Below are positions 1-10,667 of a DNA stretch of 64,000 nucleotides, one piece after another. The notes under the pieces were generated by a model. It saw nothing but the letters and a program-made list of their open reading frames with translations, ran no database searches and was not told the DNA's origin. Within the stretch, counting starts at the first letter, position 1. Each line of letters opens with the position of its first letter. This DNA is from Pseudomonas sp. MTM4. Its GTDB lineage: Bacteria > Pseudomonadota > Gammaproteobacteria > Pseudomonadales > Pseudomonadaceae. The stretch is from contig NZ_CP048411.1 in assembly GCF_019355055.1 (NCBI RefSeq), positions 1,798,001-1,862,000 on the forward strand, read 5' to 3'. Made by a program: the position numbers and the translations under genes.

Positions 1-1986
1 GTCATCAACGGCACCGAATGCGAGCCCTACATTACCGCCGATGACCTGCTGATGCGCGAGAAGGCCGCCGAACTGATCGCGGGCATCGAGATCCTCGAAT
101 ACCTGATCCAGCCGCAGGAAGTGCTGATCGGCATAGAAGACAACAAACCCGAGGCGATTGCCGCCGTGCGCGCTGCCGTCGCCAATCGACCCTATATGGT
201 TAAGGTCTTTCCCACCAAGTATCCCTCCGGTGGCGAGAAGCAGCTGATCCAGATCCTCACCGGCGAGGAAGTGCCCAGTGGCGGCCTGCCGGCTGATATC
301 GGCATGCTCTGCCAGAACGTCGGCACCTGCGTCGCCGTCCACGATGCCGTGCTGCTAGGCAAGCCGCTGATCTCGCGCATTACCACCCTGACCGGCGAAG
401 CGCTCGTCCGGCCGATGAACATCGAGGCGCTGATCGGCACGCCAGTGGCCGAACTGCTGGCCTTCGCCGGCCTCGACAGCGGCAAGCTCAACCGCCTGAT
501 CATGGGCGGCCCGATGATGGGCTTTACCCTGCCGTCGATGGACGTGCCGCTGATCAAGACCACCAACTGCCTGCTGGCCAGCACCCTGGCCGAGCTGCCG
601 CCACCGCCGCCGGCCCTGCCCTGCATCCGCTGCGGCGAATGTGCTGAGGTCTGCCCGGCCAGCCTGCTGCCGCAACAACTGCATTTCTTCGCCCTGGGCC
701 AGGAGCACGAGCAGCTCAAGGCCTACAACCTGTTCGACTGCATCGAATGCGGCGCCTGCGCCTACGTCTGCCCCTCGAGCATTCCGCTGGTGCAGTACTA
801 CCGCGCCGCCAAAGGTGAGATCCGCGCGCTGGAACAGAAACAACAGAAAGCCGAGCACTCCAAACAACGTTTCGAACTGCGCCAGGAACGTCTGCGCCGC
901 GCAGAAGAGCAGAAGGAAGCCGATCGCAAGGCCCGCGCCGAACGCGCCGCGCGTGCCAAGGAAGCCCAGGCGCAAACCGCCAGCCAGGACGACCCGGTTA
1001 CCCGCGTCCAGGCGCAGAAGGTTGGCCTGTCCGAAGAACAGAAGAAGCTCAAGATCGAAGCCAGCATGGCCCAGGTCGCCCTGAAGAAAGCCGAAAAGCA
1101 GCTCGCCGCCCATGCCACGCCCGAGCTGGAAGCACAGGTCGCCGAACTGCGCATCGCCGCCAGCAGCGCTCAACAGGCGCTGGACGCTGCCAATGCCGCC
1201 GCTCCGCCTGCGCAAGCCACACCCGCCCCGGCCAACGACGAAGCGGCCAAGAAGGCCAAGATCGAAGCCGCCATGCTGCGGGCCCAAGTACGCAAGCTGG
1301 AAAAACTCGAAACCCGCGATGACGAGCAGCAGGCCGAACTGACCCGCCTGCAAGCCCAACTGACCGAAGCCGAGCAAGCACTGGCCGGCGCGCAGCAAGG
1401 CGCACCCGCCGCCCCGAGCAAACCGGCCGGCGACGAGGTATTGAAGAAAGCCAAAATCGAAGCCGCGATGCTTCGCGCCCAGGTGCGCAAACTGGAAAAA
1501 CTGGAGAACCGCGACGACGAGCAGCAGGCCGAACTGACCCGCCTGCAAGCCCAACTGACCGAAGCCGAGCAAGCACTGGCCGGCGCGCAGCAAGGCGCAT
1601 CCACCGCCCCGAGCAAACCGACCGGCGACGATGTATTGAAAAAAGCCAAGATCGAGCTGGCGATGAAGCGTGCCGAACTGAAGAAAGCCGAAAAAGCCGG
1701 CGCCGATGAGGCCGAGCTCAGCAAGCTGCGCGATGGTCTGGCCAGTGCCGAACAGGCCCTGCATGCCGCAGAGGAAAAATCCGCCAAGCCGGTGCCGGAA
1801 CTGGTTCGCACCGACAAGCGCCCGATTGACGAGCAGTCCCGAGCGCTGAAGACCGAAGTAGCCTTCGCCCGCGCCGACCTGCGCAAGCTGGAGCGCGACT
1901 CCGACAGCGACGCCACCCGTGTCGAGGCCGCGCGCCAGCGTCTGAACGAGGCCGAACGCAAATTGCAGGAATACACCGACTCATAA
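1..1986 (+). CDS. rnfC: Electron transport complex subunit RnfC/RsxC (5' end outside window)
   Basis: Peripheral NADH/flavin-binding subunit of the Rnf ion-pumping NAD:ferredoxin oxidoreductase (called Rsx in E. coli), at the cytoplasmic face of the inner membrane. The reading frame is open from base 1 (VINGTECEPYI), so the true start lies upstream; 661 residues are visible. Two 4Fe-4S ferredoxin motifs CxxCxxCxxxCP start at visible residues 208 and 247. After about residue 265 comes a charged, Ala/Lys/Glu-rich helical tail with repeated KIExAM..A..RKLEK segments, two of them 195 bases apart and nearly identical. Long repetitive RnfC tails are known in gamma-proteobacteria, but the copy number is variable. 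rnfD follows after 81 bases. Identity is firm; the function of the tail is unknown. Confidence 0.96.
   Translation, partial: VINGTECEPYITADDLLMREKAAELIAGIEILEYLIQPQEVLIGIEDNKPEAIAAVRAAVANRPYMVKVFPTKYPSGGEKQLIQILTGEEVPSGGLPADIGMLCQNVGTCVAVHDAVLLGKPLISRITTLTGEALVRPMNIEALIGTPVAELLAFAGLDSGKLNRLIMGGPMMGFTLPSMDVPLIKTTNCLLASTLAELPPPPPALPCIRCGECAEVCPASLLPQQLHFFALGQEHEQLKAYNLFDCIECGACAYVCPSSIPLVQYYRAAKGEIRALEQKQQKAEHSKQRFELRQERLRRAEEQKEADRKARAERAARAKEAQAQTASQDDPVTRVQAQKVGLSEEQKKLKIEASMAQVALKKAEKQLAAHATPELEAQVAELRIAASSAQQALDAANAAAPPAQATPAPANDEAAKKAKIEAAMLRAQVRKLEKLETRDDEQQAELTRLQAQLTEAEQALAGAQQGAPAAPSKPAGDEVLKKAKIEAAMLRAQVRKLEKLENRDDEQQAELTRLQAQLTEAEQALAGAQQGASTAPSKPTGDDVLKKAKIELAMKRAELKKAEKAGADEAELSKLRDGLASAEQALHAAEEKSAKPVPELVRTDKRPIDEQSRALKTEVAFARADLRKLERDSDSDATRVEAARQRLNEAERKLQEYTDS
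1258..1647 (+). repeat. Tandem 195-bp repeat inside rnfC
   Basis: Two consecutive 195-base units (1258-1452 and 1453-1647) encode 65-residue repeats of the RnfC tail. Bases 1321-1414 and 1516-1609 are identical over 94 bases at a spacing of exactly 195. Weaker copies of the same KIE-type helix start near 1051, 1648 and 1847. The unit length keeps the frame, so gain or loss of a unit would only change tail length. Confidence 0.93.
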
Positions 1987-2067
1987 GTAGCGGCGCTCCA
2001 GGCGCAACTATCCGGGAGCGGCCATTTTCGTGAAACCGCACCCTGCACCTATTCGACCGGAGAGCCA

Positions 2068-3096
2068 ATGGCCCTGCCACGCATCACTTCACCGCACGCC
2101 ACCGGCAGCAACCGCACCCAGCGGGTCATGCTGCTGGTACTGGCTGCCACCCTGCCCGGCGTGATCGTCCTCACCTGGCTCTATGGCGCCGGCACGCTGA
2201 TCAACCTGTGCTGGGCCAGCGCCGTCGCGCTGGGTTTCGAGGCGCTGCTGCTCAAGGTTCGGCAACGTCCTGTGCAGTTCTTTCTGCGCGATGGCAGCGC
2301 CCTGGTTACTGCAGTGCTGCTGGCGCTGGCGCTGCCGCCCTACTCGCCCTGGTGGCTGACGCTGATCGCCACCGGCAGCGCCATCGTCTTCGGCAAGCAA
2401 CTCTATGGCGGACTGGGGCAGAACCCGTTCAACCCGGCGATGATCGGCTACGTGGTGGTGCTGATCTCTTTCCCGGTGGAAATGACCACCTGGCCCGTAC
2501 CCCACAGCGTCGGCCTGGGCGCCGGCTTGCAGCATATCCTCGGCATCGCCGCACTGCCCGATGGCTGGAGCCAGGCCACAGCATTGGACGTGATGAAGCT
2601 GAACAGGAGCCTGACCGTCGAGGAGCTCTGGGCCAACTCGGCGTTCGGGCACTTTGGCGGCATCGGCTCGGAAGTGGTCAACCTGGCGTTCCTGGCCGGC
2701 GGGCTGTTTCTGCTGCACAAGCGGCTGTTCAGCTGGCACGCGCCGGTGGGCATGCTCGCGGCGCTGGCGCTGATGAGCCTGGTGTTCTGGAACGGCTCAG
2801 GCTCCGATAGCAACGGCTCACCGCTGTTCCACCTGCTCAGCGGCGCCACCATGCTCGGCGCCTTCTTCATCGTGACCGACCCGGTCAGCGGCGCGACTAG
2901 CACCTTGGGGCGGCTGATCTTCGGCGCCGGCGTTGGCGTCCTGGTCTACGTCATCCGCGCCTGGGGCGGCTATCCGGACGGCGTCGCCTTCGCCGTGCTG
3001 CTGATGAACCTGGCGGCGCCGACCATCGACTACTACACCCGCCCGCGCACCTACGGCCACCGCAAGGCCGAGCGCGGCTTCAAGCTGGGCGAATGA
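2068..3096 (+). CDS. rnfD: Electron transport complex subunit RnfD/RsxD
   Basis: Integral membrane subunit of the Rnf complex that carries covalently bound FMN and helps form the ion path. The 342-residue protein is a string of hydrophobic helices. The flavinylation motif SGAT appears in [13 protein letters not shown] near residue 275. The start ATG has GGAG five bases upstream. It lies between rnfC and rnfG, with one base between its stop and the rnfG ATG, so the genes are cotranscribed. Length and motif agree with the family. Confidence 0.96.
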   Translation: MALPRITSPHATGSNRTQRVMLLVLAATLPGVIVLTWLYGAGTLINLCWASAVALGFEALLLKVRQRPVQFFLRDGSALVTAVLLALALPPYSPWWLTLIATGSAIVFGKQLYGGLGQNPFNPAMIGYVVVLISFPVEMTTWPVPHSVGLGAGLQHILGIAALPDGWSQATALDVMKLNRSLTVEELWANSAFGHFGGIGSEVVNLAFLAGGLFLLHKRLFSWHAPVGMLAALALMSLVFWNGSGSDSNGSPLFHLLSGATMLGAFFIVTDPVSGATSTLGRLIFGAGVGVLVYVIRAWGGYPDGVAFAVLLMNLAAPTIDYYTRPRTYGHRKAERGFKLGE

Positions 3097-3097
3097 C

Positions 3098-3868
3098 ATG
3101 ATCCTTCCCGAACTCAGCCGCTCTATGTACAAGAATGCTTTGGTGCTGGGGCTGTTCGCGGTCGTCACCGTGGGCGCGGTGACGCTGTTGCAGCAGTTCA
3201 CCGCCGAACGCATCCAGGCTTCCGAGCGCGCGGCGCAACTTCGAGCGCTGAACGAAATTCTGCCTCGTGGCAGCTACGACAATCAGTTGCTGGACCACAG
3301 CGTCCTCATCGAGGATCGCCTGCTCGGCAACAGGGGGCCGCAACCGGCCTACATCGCCATCAAGGATGGTCGCCCCAGCGCGATGATCCTGCAGGCCGTC
3401 GCCCCCGACGGTTACAGCGGTGCCATTCATCTGCTGATCGGCATACGGGCAGACGGCAGGCTCACCGGCGTGCGTGTGGTCGGCCACCGGGAAACTCCCG
3501 GCCTCGGCGACAAGATCGAACTGGCCAAGGACCGCTGGATCCTGGGTTTCAACGGCAAGTCGCTCGACGATCCGCAAGCCAGCGGCTGGGCAGTGAAGAA
3601 GGATCGCGGCGACTTCGACCAGTTCGCCGGCGCCACCATTACACCGCGTGCGGTAGTCAGTGCCGTGCACCGCGCCTTGCAATATTTCGATGCGCACAAG
3701 GCCGAGCTGTTCGACGCCCATACCGCTCCAGTAGCACCCGAGCAGGCGCTGGAAGGCGTGGCCGAACCCGACGAAGCCACCACCCACTCCCGCGCCGGCA
3801 CCGCCGCGACCCGTGACGATTTGCAGATCAGCGATCCGCAACCCGAGCAGACAGGTGACAAGCCATGA
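3098..3868 (+). CDS. rnfG: Electron transport complex subunit RnfG/RsxG
   Basis: Rnf subunit with one N-terminal membrane helix (about residues 9-28) and a periplasmic FMN-binding domain. The flavin attachment site is seen as GATIT in [13 protein letters not shown] near residue 180, where the second threonine normally carries FMN. The C-terminal 50 residues are acidic and of low complexity ([16 protein letters not shown]), longer than in E. coli RsxG. The end overlaps the rnfE start by four bases (ATGA), a sign of translational coupling. Total length 256 residues. Confidence 0.95.
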   Translation: MILPELSRSMYKNALVLGLFAVVTVGAVTLLQQFTAERIQASERAAQLRALNEILPRGSYDNQLLDHSVLIEDRLLGNRGPQPAYIAIKDGRPSAMILQAVAPDGYSGAIHLLIGIRADGRLTGVRVVGHRETPGLGDKIELAKDRWILGFNGKSLDDPQASGWAVKKDRGDFDQFAGATITPRAVVSAVHRALQYFDAHKAELFDAHTAPVAPEQALEGVAEPDEATTHSRAGTAATRDDLQISDPQPEQTGDKP

Positions 3869-4578
3869 GCACGCCCAGCTATCGCGAACTGACCGTAAAC
3901 GGCCTGTGGAAGAACAACCCGGCGCTAGTGCAGCTGCTGGGCCTCTGCCCGCTGCTCGGGGTCAGCAACTCAGCGGTCAACGCCCTTGGCCTTGGCCTTG
4001 CCACAGCGCTGGTGCTGGTCTGCTCCAACCTCGGCGTGTCGCTGGTGCGCGGTGTGGTCAACACGGCGGTCCGCCTGCCGGCCTTCGTGATGATCATCGC
4101 GGCGCTGACCACCTGTATCGAACTGCTGATGCAGGCATACACCTACGAGCTGTACCAGATCCTCGGCATTTTCATCCCGCTGATTACCACCAACTGCGTG
4201 ATCCTCGGTCGCGCCGACGGCTTCGCCGCCAAGCACAATCCGCTGATCGCTAGCTTCGACGGCCTGGTCATGGGACTGGGGTTCGCTCTGGTGCTGCTGG
4301 TGCTGGGCGGCCTGCGCGAACTATTCGGCACCGGTGCGCTGTTCGCCAACATGCACCTGCTGTTCGGCCCCATCGCCGCCGACTGGCAGATCACACTGTT
4401 CAGCGACTACAAGGGCTTCCTGCTGGCGATCCTGCCACCGGGCGCGTTCATCGTGCTCGGTCTGCTGATTGCCCTGAAGAACCGCATCGATGAACAACTG
4501 GCTGAGCGGGCCAAGGCGCAGCAACCGGAAGTCCCGGTACAGAGCCGCCGGGTGCGGGTAACCGGAGTGATCGAGTAA
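3865..4578 (+). CDS. rnfE: Electron transport complex subunit RnfE/RsxE
   Basis: Polytopic inner-membrane subunit of the Rnf complex, paralogous to RnfA, with about six helices in 237 residues. The N-terminal [23 protein letters not shown] segment is typical of the family (positions about 10-32). The gene overlaps rnfG by four bases and is followed by nth after two bases, the same rnf-nth order as in E. coli and Pseudomonas. The C-terminal 40 residues after the last helix are polar and end on the cytoplasmic side by prediction. Confidence 0.96.
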   Translation: MSTPSYRELTVNGLWKNNPALVQLLGLCPLLGVSNSAVNALGLGLATALVLVCSNLGVSLVRGVVNTAVRLPAFVMIIAALTTCIELLMQAYTYELYQILGIFIPLITTNCVILGRADGFAAKHNPLIASFDGLVMGLGFALVLLVLGGLRELFGTGALFANMHLLFGPIAADWQITLFSDYKGFLLAILPPGAFIVLGLLIALKNRIDEQLAERAKAQQPEVPVQSRRVRVTGVIE

Positions 4579-4580
4579 CC

Positions 4581-5219
4581 ATGAATGCCGAAAAACGCCG
4601 GGAGATCTTTCGTCGCTTCCACGAGGACAACCCCGAACCCAAGACCGAGCTGGCCTACAGCACGCCGTTCGAGCTGCTGATCGCGGTGATCCTTTCGGCG
4701 CAGGCCACCGACGTCGGCGTTAACAAGGCCACGGCCAGACTCTACCCGGTCGCCAACACGCCGGAGGCGATCTACGCGCTGGGCGTCGAGGGGCTGTCGG
4801 AGTACATCAAGACCATCGGCCTGTACCGGGGCAAGGCGAAGAACGTCATCGAGACCTGCCGCATCCTCATCGAGAAGCACGGCAGCCAGGTGCCGGACAA
4901 CCGCGAAGATCTCGAAGCCCTGCCCGGCGTCGGCCGCAAGACCGCCAACGTGGTGCTCAACACCGCATTCAGGCAGTTCACCATGGCCGTCGATACCCAT
5001 ATCTTCCGCGTATCCAACCGCACCAACATCGCACCTGGCAAGAACGTGCTGGAGGTCGAACGCAAGCTGATCAAGTTCGTGCCCAAGGACTACCTGCTCG
5101 ACGCCCACCACTGGCTGATCCTGCATGGGCGCTACGTCTGCAAGGCGCGCAAACCGCAGTGTGGCAGCTGCCGAATCGAAGACCTGTGCGAATACAAGCA
5201 CAAGACTTCCGACGATTGA
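4581..5219 (+). CDS. nth: Endonuclease III, DNA glycosylase/AP lyase
   Basis: Removes oxidised pyrimidines from DNA and cuts the resulting abasic site. The 212-residue protein shows the helix-hairpin-helix LPGVGRKTANVVL with catalytic Lys120, catalytic Asp138 in AVDTHIFRV, and the 4Fe-4S ligands Cys187, Cys194, Cys197 and Cys203 with spacing 6-2-5. These positions match E. coli Nth exactly. It starts two bases after the rnfE stop and so is the last gene of the rnf operon. Coupling of an iron-sulfur repair enzyme to rnf is conserved but its reason is not shown here. Confidence 0.98.
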   Translation: MNAEKRREIFRRFHEDNPEPKTELAYSTPFELLIAVILSAQATDVGVNKATARLYPVANTPEAIYALGVEGLSEYIKTIGLYRGKAKNVIETCRILIEKHGSQVPDNREDLEALPGVGRKTANVVLNTAFRQFTMAVDTHIFRVSNRTNIAPGKNVLEVERKLIKFVPKDYLLDAHHWLILHGRYVCKARKPQCGSCRIEDLCEYKHKTSDD

Positions 5220-5327
5220 GCGAGCAAGTGCAAAACCTATCGGGCGATTGAAAAAATCTTTTTTACGGCCTTGTTTTTTGTCGCTATAAGGTGCGCCAAC
5301 AACGCGCCTTAGCCGTGGAGTGAACAA

Positions 5328-5507
5328 GTGTCCGAGAAAGAAGATATCCAGATTGAAGACGACTTCGCCGGTGAAGACGAAGACGATACCGCTGAGGCCC
5401 CGGTGGAAGTGGCCAAGACCAACCTGACCAAGCGCCGGATCATCGACAATCTGCTCGAGGAACGCCGCCTGCAGAAGCAGCTCAACGAGTTCGACTTCGA
5501 TCTGTAA
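5328..5507 (+). CDS. Small acidic protein, PA3496 family
   Basis: A 59-residue protein read from a GTG start. The first half is very acidic (IEDDFAGEDEDDTAE); the second half is basic and helical (KRRIIDNLLEERRLQKQLNEF) and ends in DFDL. This matches the short Pseudomonas protein placed after nth and described in databases as a PA3496-type putative envelope-integrity protein; I rely on memory for that name. GGAG lies seven bases before the GTG. A strong terminator follows directly. The biochemical role is unknown. Confidence 0.85.
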   Translation: MSEKEDIQIEDDFAGEDEDDTAEAPVEVAKTNLTKRRIIDNLLEERRLQKQLNEFDFDL

Positions 5508-5508
5508 G

Positions 5509-5537
5509 CAAAAAGCCCCGACTCCGGGGCTTTTTTC
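5509..5537. terminator. Rho-independent terminator after the PA3496-type gene
   Basis: Stem AAAGCCCCG / CGGGGCTTT with loop ACTC, followed by T6 on the + strand and preceded by A5, so it can work for the + strand small gene and, in reverse, for gloA. Confidence 0.9.
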
Positions 5538-5557
5538 GTTCGGTCAGATCGTAAGAG

Positions 5558-5953
5558 TCAGTCCCCGCGGGTCGGCGACAACAGCTCGACCTTGTAGCCA
5601 TCCGGATCCTCGACGAATGCCAGGATACTGCTGCCATGCAGCATCGGCCCCGGTTCGCGAGTGATCTTGCCGCCACGGCTGCGAATGTCTTCGCACGCCT
5701 TGTAGACGTCTTCCACTTCCAGGGCGATGTGCCCGTAGCCGGCGCCCAGCTCATAGCTCTCGACGCCCCAGTTGTGGGTCAGCTCCAGCACGCTGTTGTG
5801 TGCCTCATCACCGTAACCAACGAACGCCAGGGTGAACTTGCCGTCGGGGTAATCCTTGCGGCGCAGCAGGGTCATGCCCAGCACTTCGGTGTAGAAGGCG
5901 ATGGATCTGTCCATATCGCCGACGCGCAGCATGGTGTGGAGTAGTCTCATCAT
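5558..5953 (-). CDS. gloA: Lactoylglutathione lyase (glyoxalase I)
   Basis: Converts the methylglyoxal-glutathione hemithioacetal to S-lactoylglutathione. The 131-residue single-domain VOC-fold protein has metal ligands recognisable from E. coli GloA: His6 in [12 protein letters not shown], Glu in [10 protein letters not shown], His in [12 protein letters not shown], and Glu in [10 protein letters not shown]. The short form corresponds to the Ni-preferring bacterial class. The start has AGGAG five bases upstream of the first of two adjacent ATG codons; the second ATG is also possible. It stands alone between two terminators. Confidence 0.96.
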   Translation of the reverse strand: MMRLLHTMLRVGDMDRSIAFYTEVLGMTLLRRKDYPDGKFTLAFVGYGDEAHNSVLELTHNWGVESYELGAGYGHIALEVEDVYKACEDIRSRGGKITREPGPMLHGSSILAFVEDPDGYKVELLSPTRGD

Positions 5954-5990
5954 GTTTCTCCTCGTCTAACAAACCTGTCACGATCTAAAC

Positions 5991-6019
5991 GCAAACCCCG
6001 GCTCGTGGCCGGGGTTGCG
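5991..6019 (-). terminator. Terminator downstream of argG
   Basis: GC-rich hairpin, arms GCAA.CCCCGGC and GCCGGGGTTGC with loop around TCGTG, in the 106-base gap between argG and gloA. No clear U tract follows, so efficiency is uncertain. Confidence 0.6.
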
Positions 6020-6059
6020 ATGTTTCTGTAGGCGCGAGTAGCCCCGCACTTACAAGGTC

Positions 6060-7277
<1,218 letters not shown>

Positions 7278-7362
7278 TGCCATCCACTCCCGGGATTGAA
7301 GGAAAGCGGCAATTCTACTGGTCGCGACGCGGGTTTTATAGGGGCGCGAGCGTCGCTGCGGC

Positions 7363-8256
7363 TCAGGACGACGGAGTAGCCTGCTCGGCCGCTGCGGTCG
7401 TGGTGACCGGCGCACGCTCGAGGCGCAAAGCCACCCGGCGGTTCTTCGCACGATTGGCCGGTCCGTTGTTGGCCACCAGGGGGTAGCGCTCGCCATGGAA
7501 ACGCACCGTGATCTGCTCTTTCGGCACGCCATTGGCGATCAGATACTCCTCGACAGCCAGCGCACGGCGACGGGAAAGGTCGCGGTTGGTGAGCCGATTG
7601 CCGCTGTTGTCCGAATGACCATCAAGCTGGATGCGATTGACGCTCGGGTCGGCCTTGAGAAATTGCAGAATGATGTCGAGCTTGGCACGCCCCACGTCAT
7701 CCAGCGCCACATCGCTGGTGGGGAAACCGACCTGCGACTGACGAATCTGATCGAAGTTGACCGGCAGCAACTTGGCCGTACAAGCGCGGTAGTCTTCATA
7801 CGCCTTGCCGAAACGCGCCGGCAACAGACGCACCTCGAGCGCTTCACCACCATGACGCGTGTGATGGCGCACCACCGGGCTACGCCCTTCCAGCAGGCCA
7901 CTGAGCAGCTGCCCAGCTTGCAGGTGCGAGCTGTTGAACGGAATCTCGCCGCCGCCCACCGACACCATTCCCAGGTTGATATCGCTGCGTGCGGGATGCC
8001 AGGGTGCCGCCGCCGCCAACAAGGTCGCCGAGCCGTTGCCCAACCAGCGATCCGGCGACTGTAGACGGAAAACAGCCTGCTCGCCTGCCCGGCGGACGAA
8101 CTCACCGGTGCCGAAACCGGCAATCGGCTGTACCAGCCGGCATTCGAACTGATCGCCCTCGACCTGCCACTCCACCCTTTCCAGACGGGTCTGGAAAGTC
8201 AGGGCATTGGCCGGCGAGGCCAACAGGCAAGCCAGGATAAGAAGGCGCAGTCGCAC
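7363..8256 (-). CDS. motY: Sodium-type flagellar motor protein MotY (OmpA family)
   Basis: Periplasmic protein that anchors stator units at the flagellar motor through peptidoglycan binding. A signal peptide ([17 protein letters not shown]) precedes an N-terminal MotY domain beginning [12 protein letters not shown], then a C-terminal OmpA/Pal-like domain with [21 protein letters not shown] around residues 200-230. The GTG start at 8256 has GGAG six bases before it and makes a proper signal peptide, giving 297 residues. A sigma-28-like promoter ends about 32 bases upstream, which supports the flagellar role. argG and gloA downstream are the expected Pseudomonas neighbours. Confidence 0.93.
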   Translation of the reverse strand: MRLRLLILACLLASPANALTFQTRLERVEWQVEGDQFECRLVQPIAGFGTGEFVRRAGEQAVFRLQSPDRWLGNGSATLLAAAAPWHPARSDINLGMVSVGGGEIPFNSSHLQAGQLLSGLLEGRSPVVRHHTRHGGEALEVRLLPARFGKAYEDYRACTAKLLPVNFDQIRQSQVGFPTSDVALDDVGRAKLDIILQFLKADPSVNRIQLDGHSDNSGNRLTNRDLSRRRALAVEEYLIANGVPKEQITVRFHGERYPLVANNGPANRAKNRRVALRLERAPVTTTAAAEQATPSS

Positions 8257-8287
8257 GATGGACTCCAGGGGCAAAGCAGTCTCATGG

Positions 8288-8314
8288 GTATCGGACCGGG
8301 TCGGGGAAACTTGA
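8288..8314 (-). promoter_or_regulatory. FliA (sigma-28) type promoter for motY
   Basis: Read on the minus strand: TCAAGTTT, 11 bases, TCCGATAC. The enterobacterial sigma-28 consensus is TAAAGTTT-N11-GCCGATAA, so the spacing is exact and 13 of 16 positions agree. The -10 box ends at 8288, which would place the transcript start near 8281 and leave a leader of about 25 bases before the GTG. Confidence 0.75.
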
Positions 8315-8400
8315 GGCGCCGGGGCCGGCGACGTGGCTGGGCCAAATCGTGGTATCGCACGGCGCAACACGCATCCGTTAGCATTCACCTCCGAACCCAC

Positions 8401-9987
8401 ATGAGTAAGCCGATGATCGTCCGCCCGAAAACCTGCGCCAGGAGCTCACCCATCAGCTGGGCTTTCGCGCTCGTGCTGCTCAGCGGCTTCCTGGGCGGAT
8501 GCACCTTGCCTGATCTCGACGGTCGCATCGCCTCGTCCGCACTGAACCAGAGAGAAAGCGCAGATACGGCGCTCGGCCGCGCGATATCGCCGCGCCGGCA
8601 GGCCCATCCGGGCAAGACCGGCATTCATGCGCTGATCGACCCGCACGACGCCTTCGCCGCCCGGGCGCTACTGGCCAGAAGCGCTGAAAAGACATTGGAC
8701 GTGCAGTACTACATCTGGCGCGGCGACATCACCGGAACTCTATTGTTCGATGAGCTGCGTGCCGCCGCGGAGCGAGGGGTGCGGGTCCGCCTGCTGCTCG
8801 ATGACAACGGCACTGCCGGGCTCGATGCCGAGCTAGCGGCGCTCGATAGTCATCCAAATATCGAAATCCGGCTGTTCAATCCCTTCGTGATTCGCACGCC
8901 CAAAGCGATCGGTTACCTGACCGATTTCATGCGAGCCAACCGCCGCATGCACAACAAGTCGTTCACCGCTGATAACCAGGCCACCATCATTGGCGGGCGC
9001 AACGTCGGCGACGAGTACTTCGGGGCGACCGATGGCGTTCTATTCGCTGATCTGGATGTGCTGGCCATTGGCTCGGTGGTCGCTGACGTCTCCAGCGACT
9101 TCGACCGCTACTGGGCCAGCGACTCCTCGTACCCGGTCGACCTGATCCTGCCAGAAGCAGGCGCGCGACAGTTACAGCGCTTCGCCGATGCAGCCGCCAG
9201 CATGGCCAGTGCCTCTGCAGCTACCGAGTATGTCCGGGCGATCCGCGATTCGGCGTTCATTGCGCACCTGCTGCGCGGTGATCTGGCATTCGAATGGGCC
9301 GCTACCCGGATGGTCAGCGACGACCCGGCCAAAGGCCTCGGCCAGGCCGAACCCGATGGGCTGCTGACCCACCAGCTCGGCGAAATCCTCGGCGAACCGC
9401 AAGGGCACATCGAACTGGTCTCGCCCTATTTCGTACCAACCGCCGCCGGCACCGAGGCCTTTGTGCAGATGGCCGATCGCGGCGTACAGATTCGCGTGCT
9501 CACCAACTCGTTGGCGGCCACGGATGTTGCGGCCGTGCATGCCGGTTATGCCAAGCGCCGCAAGGATCTACTTGAGGCGGGCATTCGGCTCTATGAGATG
9601 CGCCGCACATCGCCGAAAAACGACCACATCGAAGGCCGCGGCCCATTCGGCAGCTCCGCCTCCAGCTTGCATGCCAAGACTTTTGCCGTGGATCAGACGA
9701 GAGTGTTCGTGGGCTCGTTCAATTTCGATCCACGCTCGGCCAACCTCAACACCGAACTGGGCTTCGTGATCGAAAGCCCGAGCATGGCGCTGGCCATCGA
9801 ACAGGCATTCGACAAAACCATTCCCGCCAGCTCTTATGAAGTCAGGCTGAGCGAATCAGGCGAACTTTATTGGCTGGAGCAACGCGATGGTCAGCAATTG
9901 CGCCATGATAGCGAGCCGGAAACGAGCGTCTGGAAAAGAGCCGTCGTATCGTTTCTATCGATTCTTCCCATCGAGTGGATGCTTTGA
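8401..9987 (+). CDS. Phospholipase D-like lipoprotein (cardiolipin-synthase-like)
   Basis: A 528-residue member of the phospholipase D superfamily with two catalytic HKD motifs: His184-x-Lys186-x4-Asp191 and His424-x-Lys426-x4-Asp431, each followed by a GG/GS-N strand (IIGGRN, FVGSFN). A signal peptide ends in the lipobox LGGC with Cys34 as the probable lipidated residue, so the enzyme should sit on a membrane facing the periplasm. The architecture resembles cardiolipin synthase C-type and related transphosphatidylases, but the substrate cannot be told from sequence. The last 13 bases overlap a downstream pqiA-like gene, tying it to the Pqi lipid-transport operon. Confidence 0.88.
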   Translation: MSKPMIVRPKTCARSSPISWAFALVLLSGFLGGCTLPDLDGRIASSALNQRESADTALGRAISPRRQAHPGKTGIHALIDPHDAFAARALLARSAEKTLDVQYYIWRGDITGTLLFDELRAAAERGVRVRLLLDDNGTAGLDAELAALDSHPNIEIRLFNPFVIRTPKAIGYLTDFMRANRRMHNKSFTADNQATIIGGRNVGDEYFGATDGVLFADLDVLAIGSVVADVSSDFDRYWASDSSYPVDLILPEAGARQLQRFADAAASMASASAATEYVRAIRDSAFIAHLLRGDLAFEWAATRMVSDDPAKGLGQAEPDGLLTHQLGEILGEPQGHIELVSPYFVPTAAGTEAFVQMADRGVQIRVLTNSLAATDVAAVHAGYAKRRKDLLEAGIRLYEMRRTSPKNDHIEGRGPFGSSASSLHAKTFAVDQTRVFVGSFNFDPRSANLNTELGFVIESPSMALAIEQAFDKTIPASSYEVRLSESGELYWLEQRDGQQLRHDSEPETSVWKRAVVSFLSILPIEWML

Positions 9988-10667
9988 AGCCGAACAGCGC
10001 ATCACCCCGCCAGACAGCCGAGGCTGCCGAACGCGCCTCGACGCCAAGCCCGAGCGCGCTGGTCGGGACGTCGCTGATCATTTGCGAACACTGCGATTCG
10101 GTGTACCAGCGCCCTACCCTGGCACGCCGGCAGACAGCCCATTGCCAGCGCTGCGGCGCGCTGTTGGAAAAGGCCCGACATCTGAACGCCGATCAACTGC
10201 TGGCGCTCACGCTGGCTGCCGCGATCCTCTTCCTGTTCGCCAACGCCTTTCCCATCATGCAGATAGGCATGCAAGGGCTTAGCAACGAGGCGACTCTATG
10301 GGGGACCGTCGAAGCGCTGGCCCAAGGGCAGATCACGCCCATCGCGCTGGTCGCGGGCCTGAGCATCATCTTCGCGCCGGGCCTGCAGATCATCCTGCTG
10401 GCCTGGGTGCTGGTACATGCACGTAGCGGCCAGATCGCACCGGGCTTCCGAACCTGCATGCGGGCGCTGGAACATCTACGGCCCTGGAGCATGCTGGAGG
10501 TGTGCCTGCTGGGGATTCTCGTCGCCATCATCAAGCTCGGCGGCATGCTCGACGTGCATCCCGGTATCGGCCTCTGGGCCATGGCCATTCTGACCATCCT
10601 TATCCTGCTGATAGCCGGCCGCGACGTGCGCGGCCTGTGGGACGATCTGCAGGTGCCGATACGATGA
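9975..10667 (+). CDS. PqiA-family inner-membrane protein, first half-size copy
   Basis: Membrane component of a Pqi/MCE intermembrane transport system. The 230-residue protein has an N-terminal zinc-ribbon-like pair CEHC and CQRC (about residues 38-61) and four hydrophobic segments. E. coli PqiA carries two such modules in one chain; here they are separate genes. The start is taken as GTG at 9975, inside the end of the PLD gene; a TTG at 9984 is an alternative, and the first cysteine pair is kept by both. The stop overlaps the ATG of the next copy (ATGA). Confidence 0.88.
   Translation: MDALKPNSASPRQTAEAAERASTPSPSALVGTSLIICEHCDSVYQRPTLARRQTAHCQRCGALLEKARHLNADQLLALTLAAAILFLFANAFPIMQIGMQGLSNEATLWGTVEALAQGQITPIALVAGLSIIFAPGLQIILLAWVLVHARSGQIAPGFRTCMRALEHLRPWSMLEVCLLGILVAIIKLGGMLDVHPGIGLWAMAILTILILLIAGRDVRGLWDDLQVPIR

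Noticed and set aside
7278..7532. Longer argG starting about 85 codons upstream
   Set aside because: The extension runs through the end of motY, is arginine- and proline-rich, and lacks homology; the ATG at 7277 has the ribosome site and family length.
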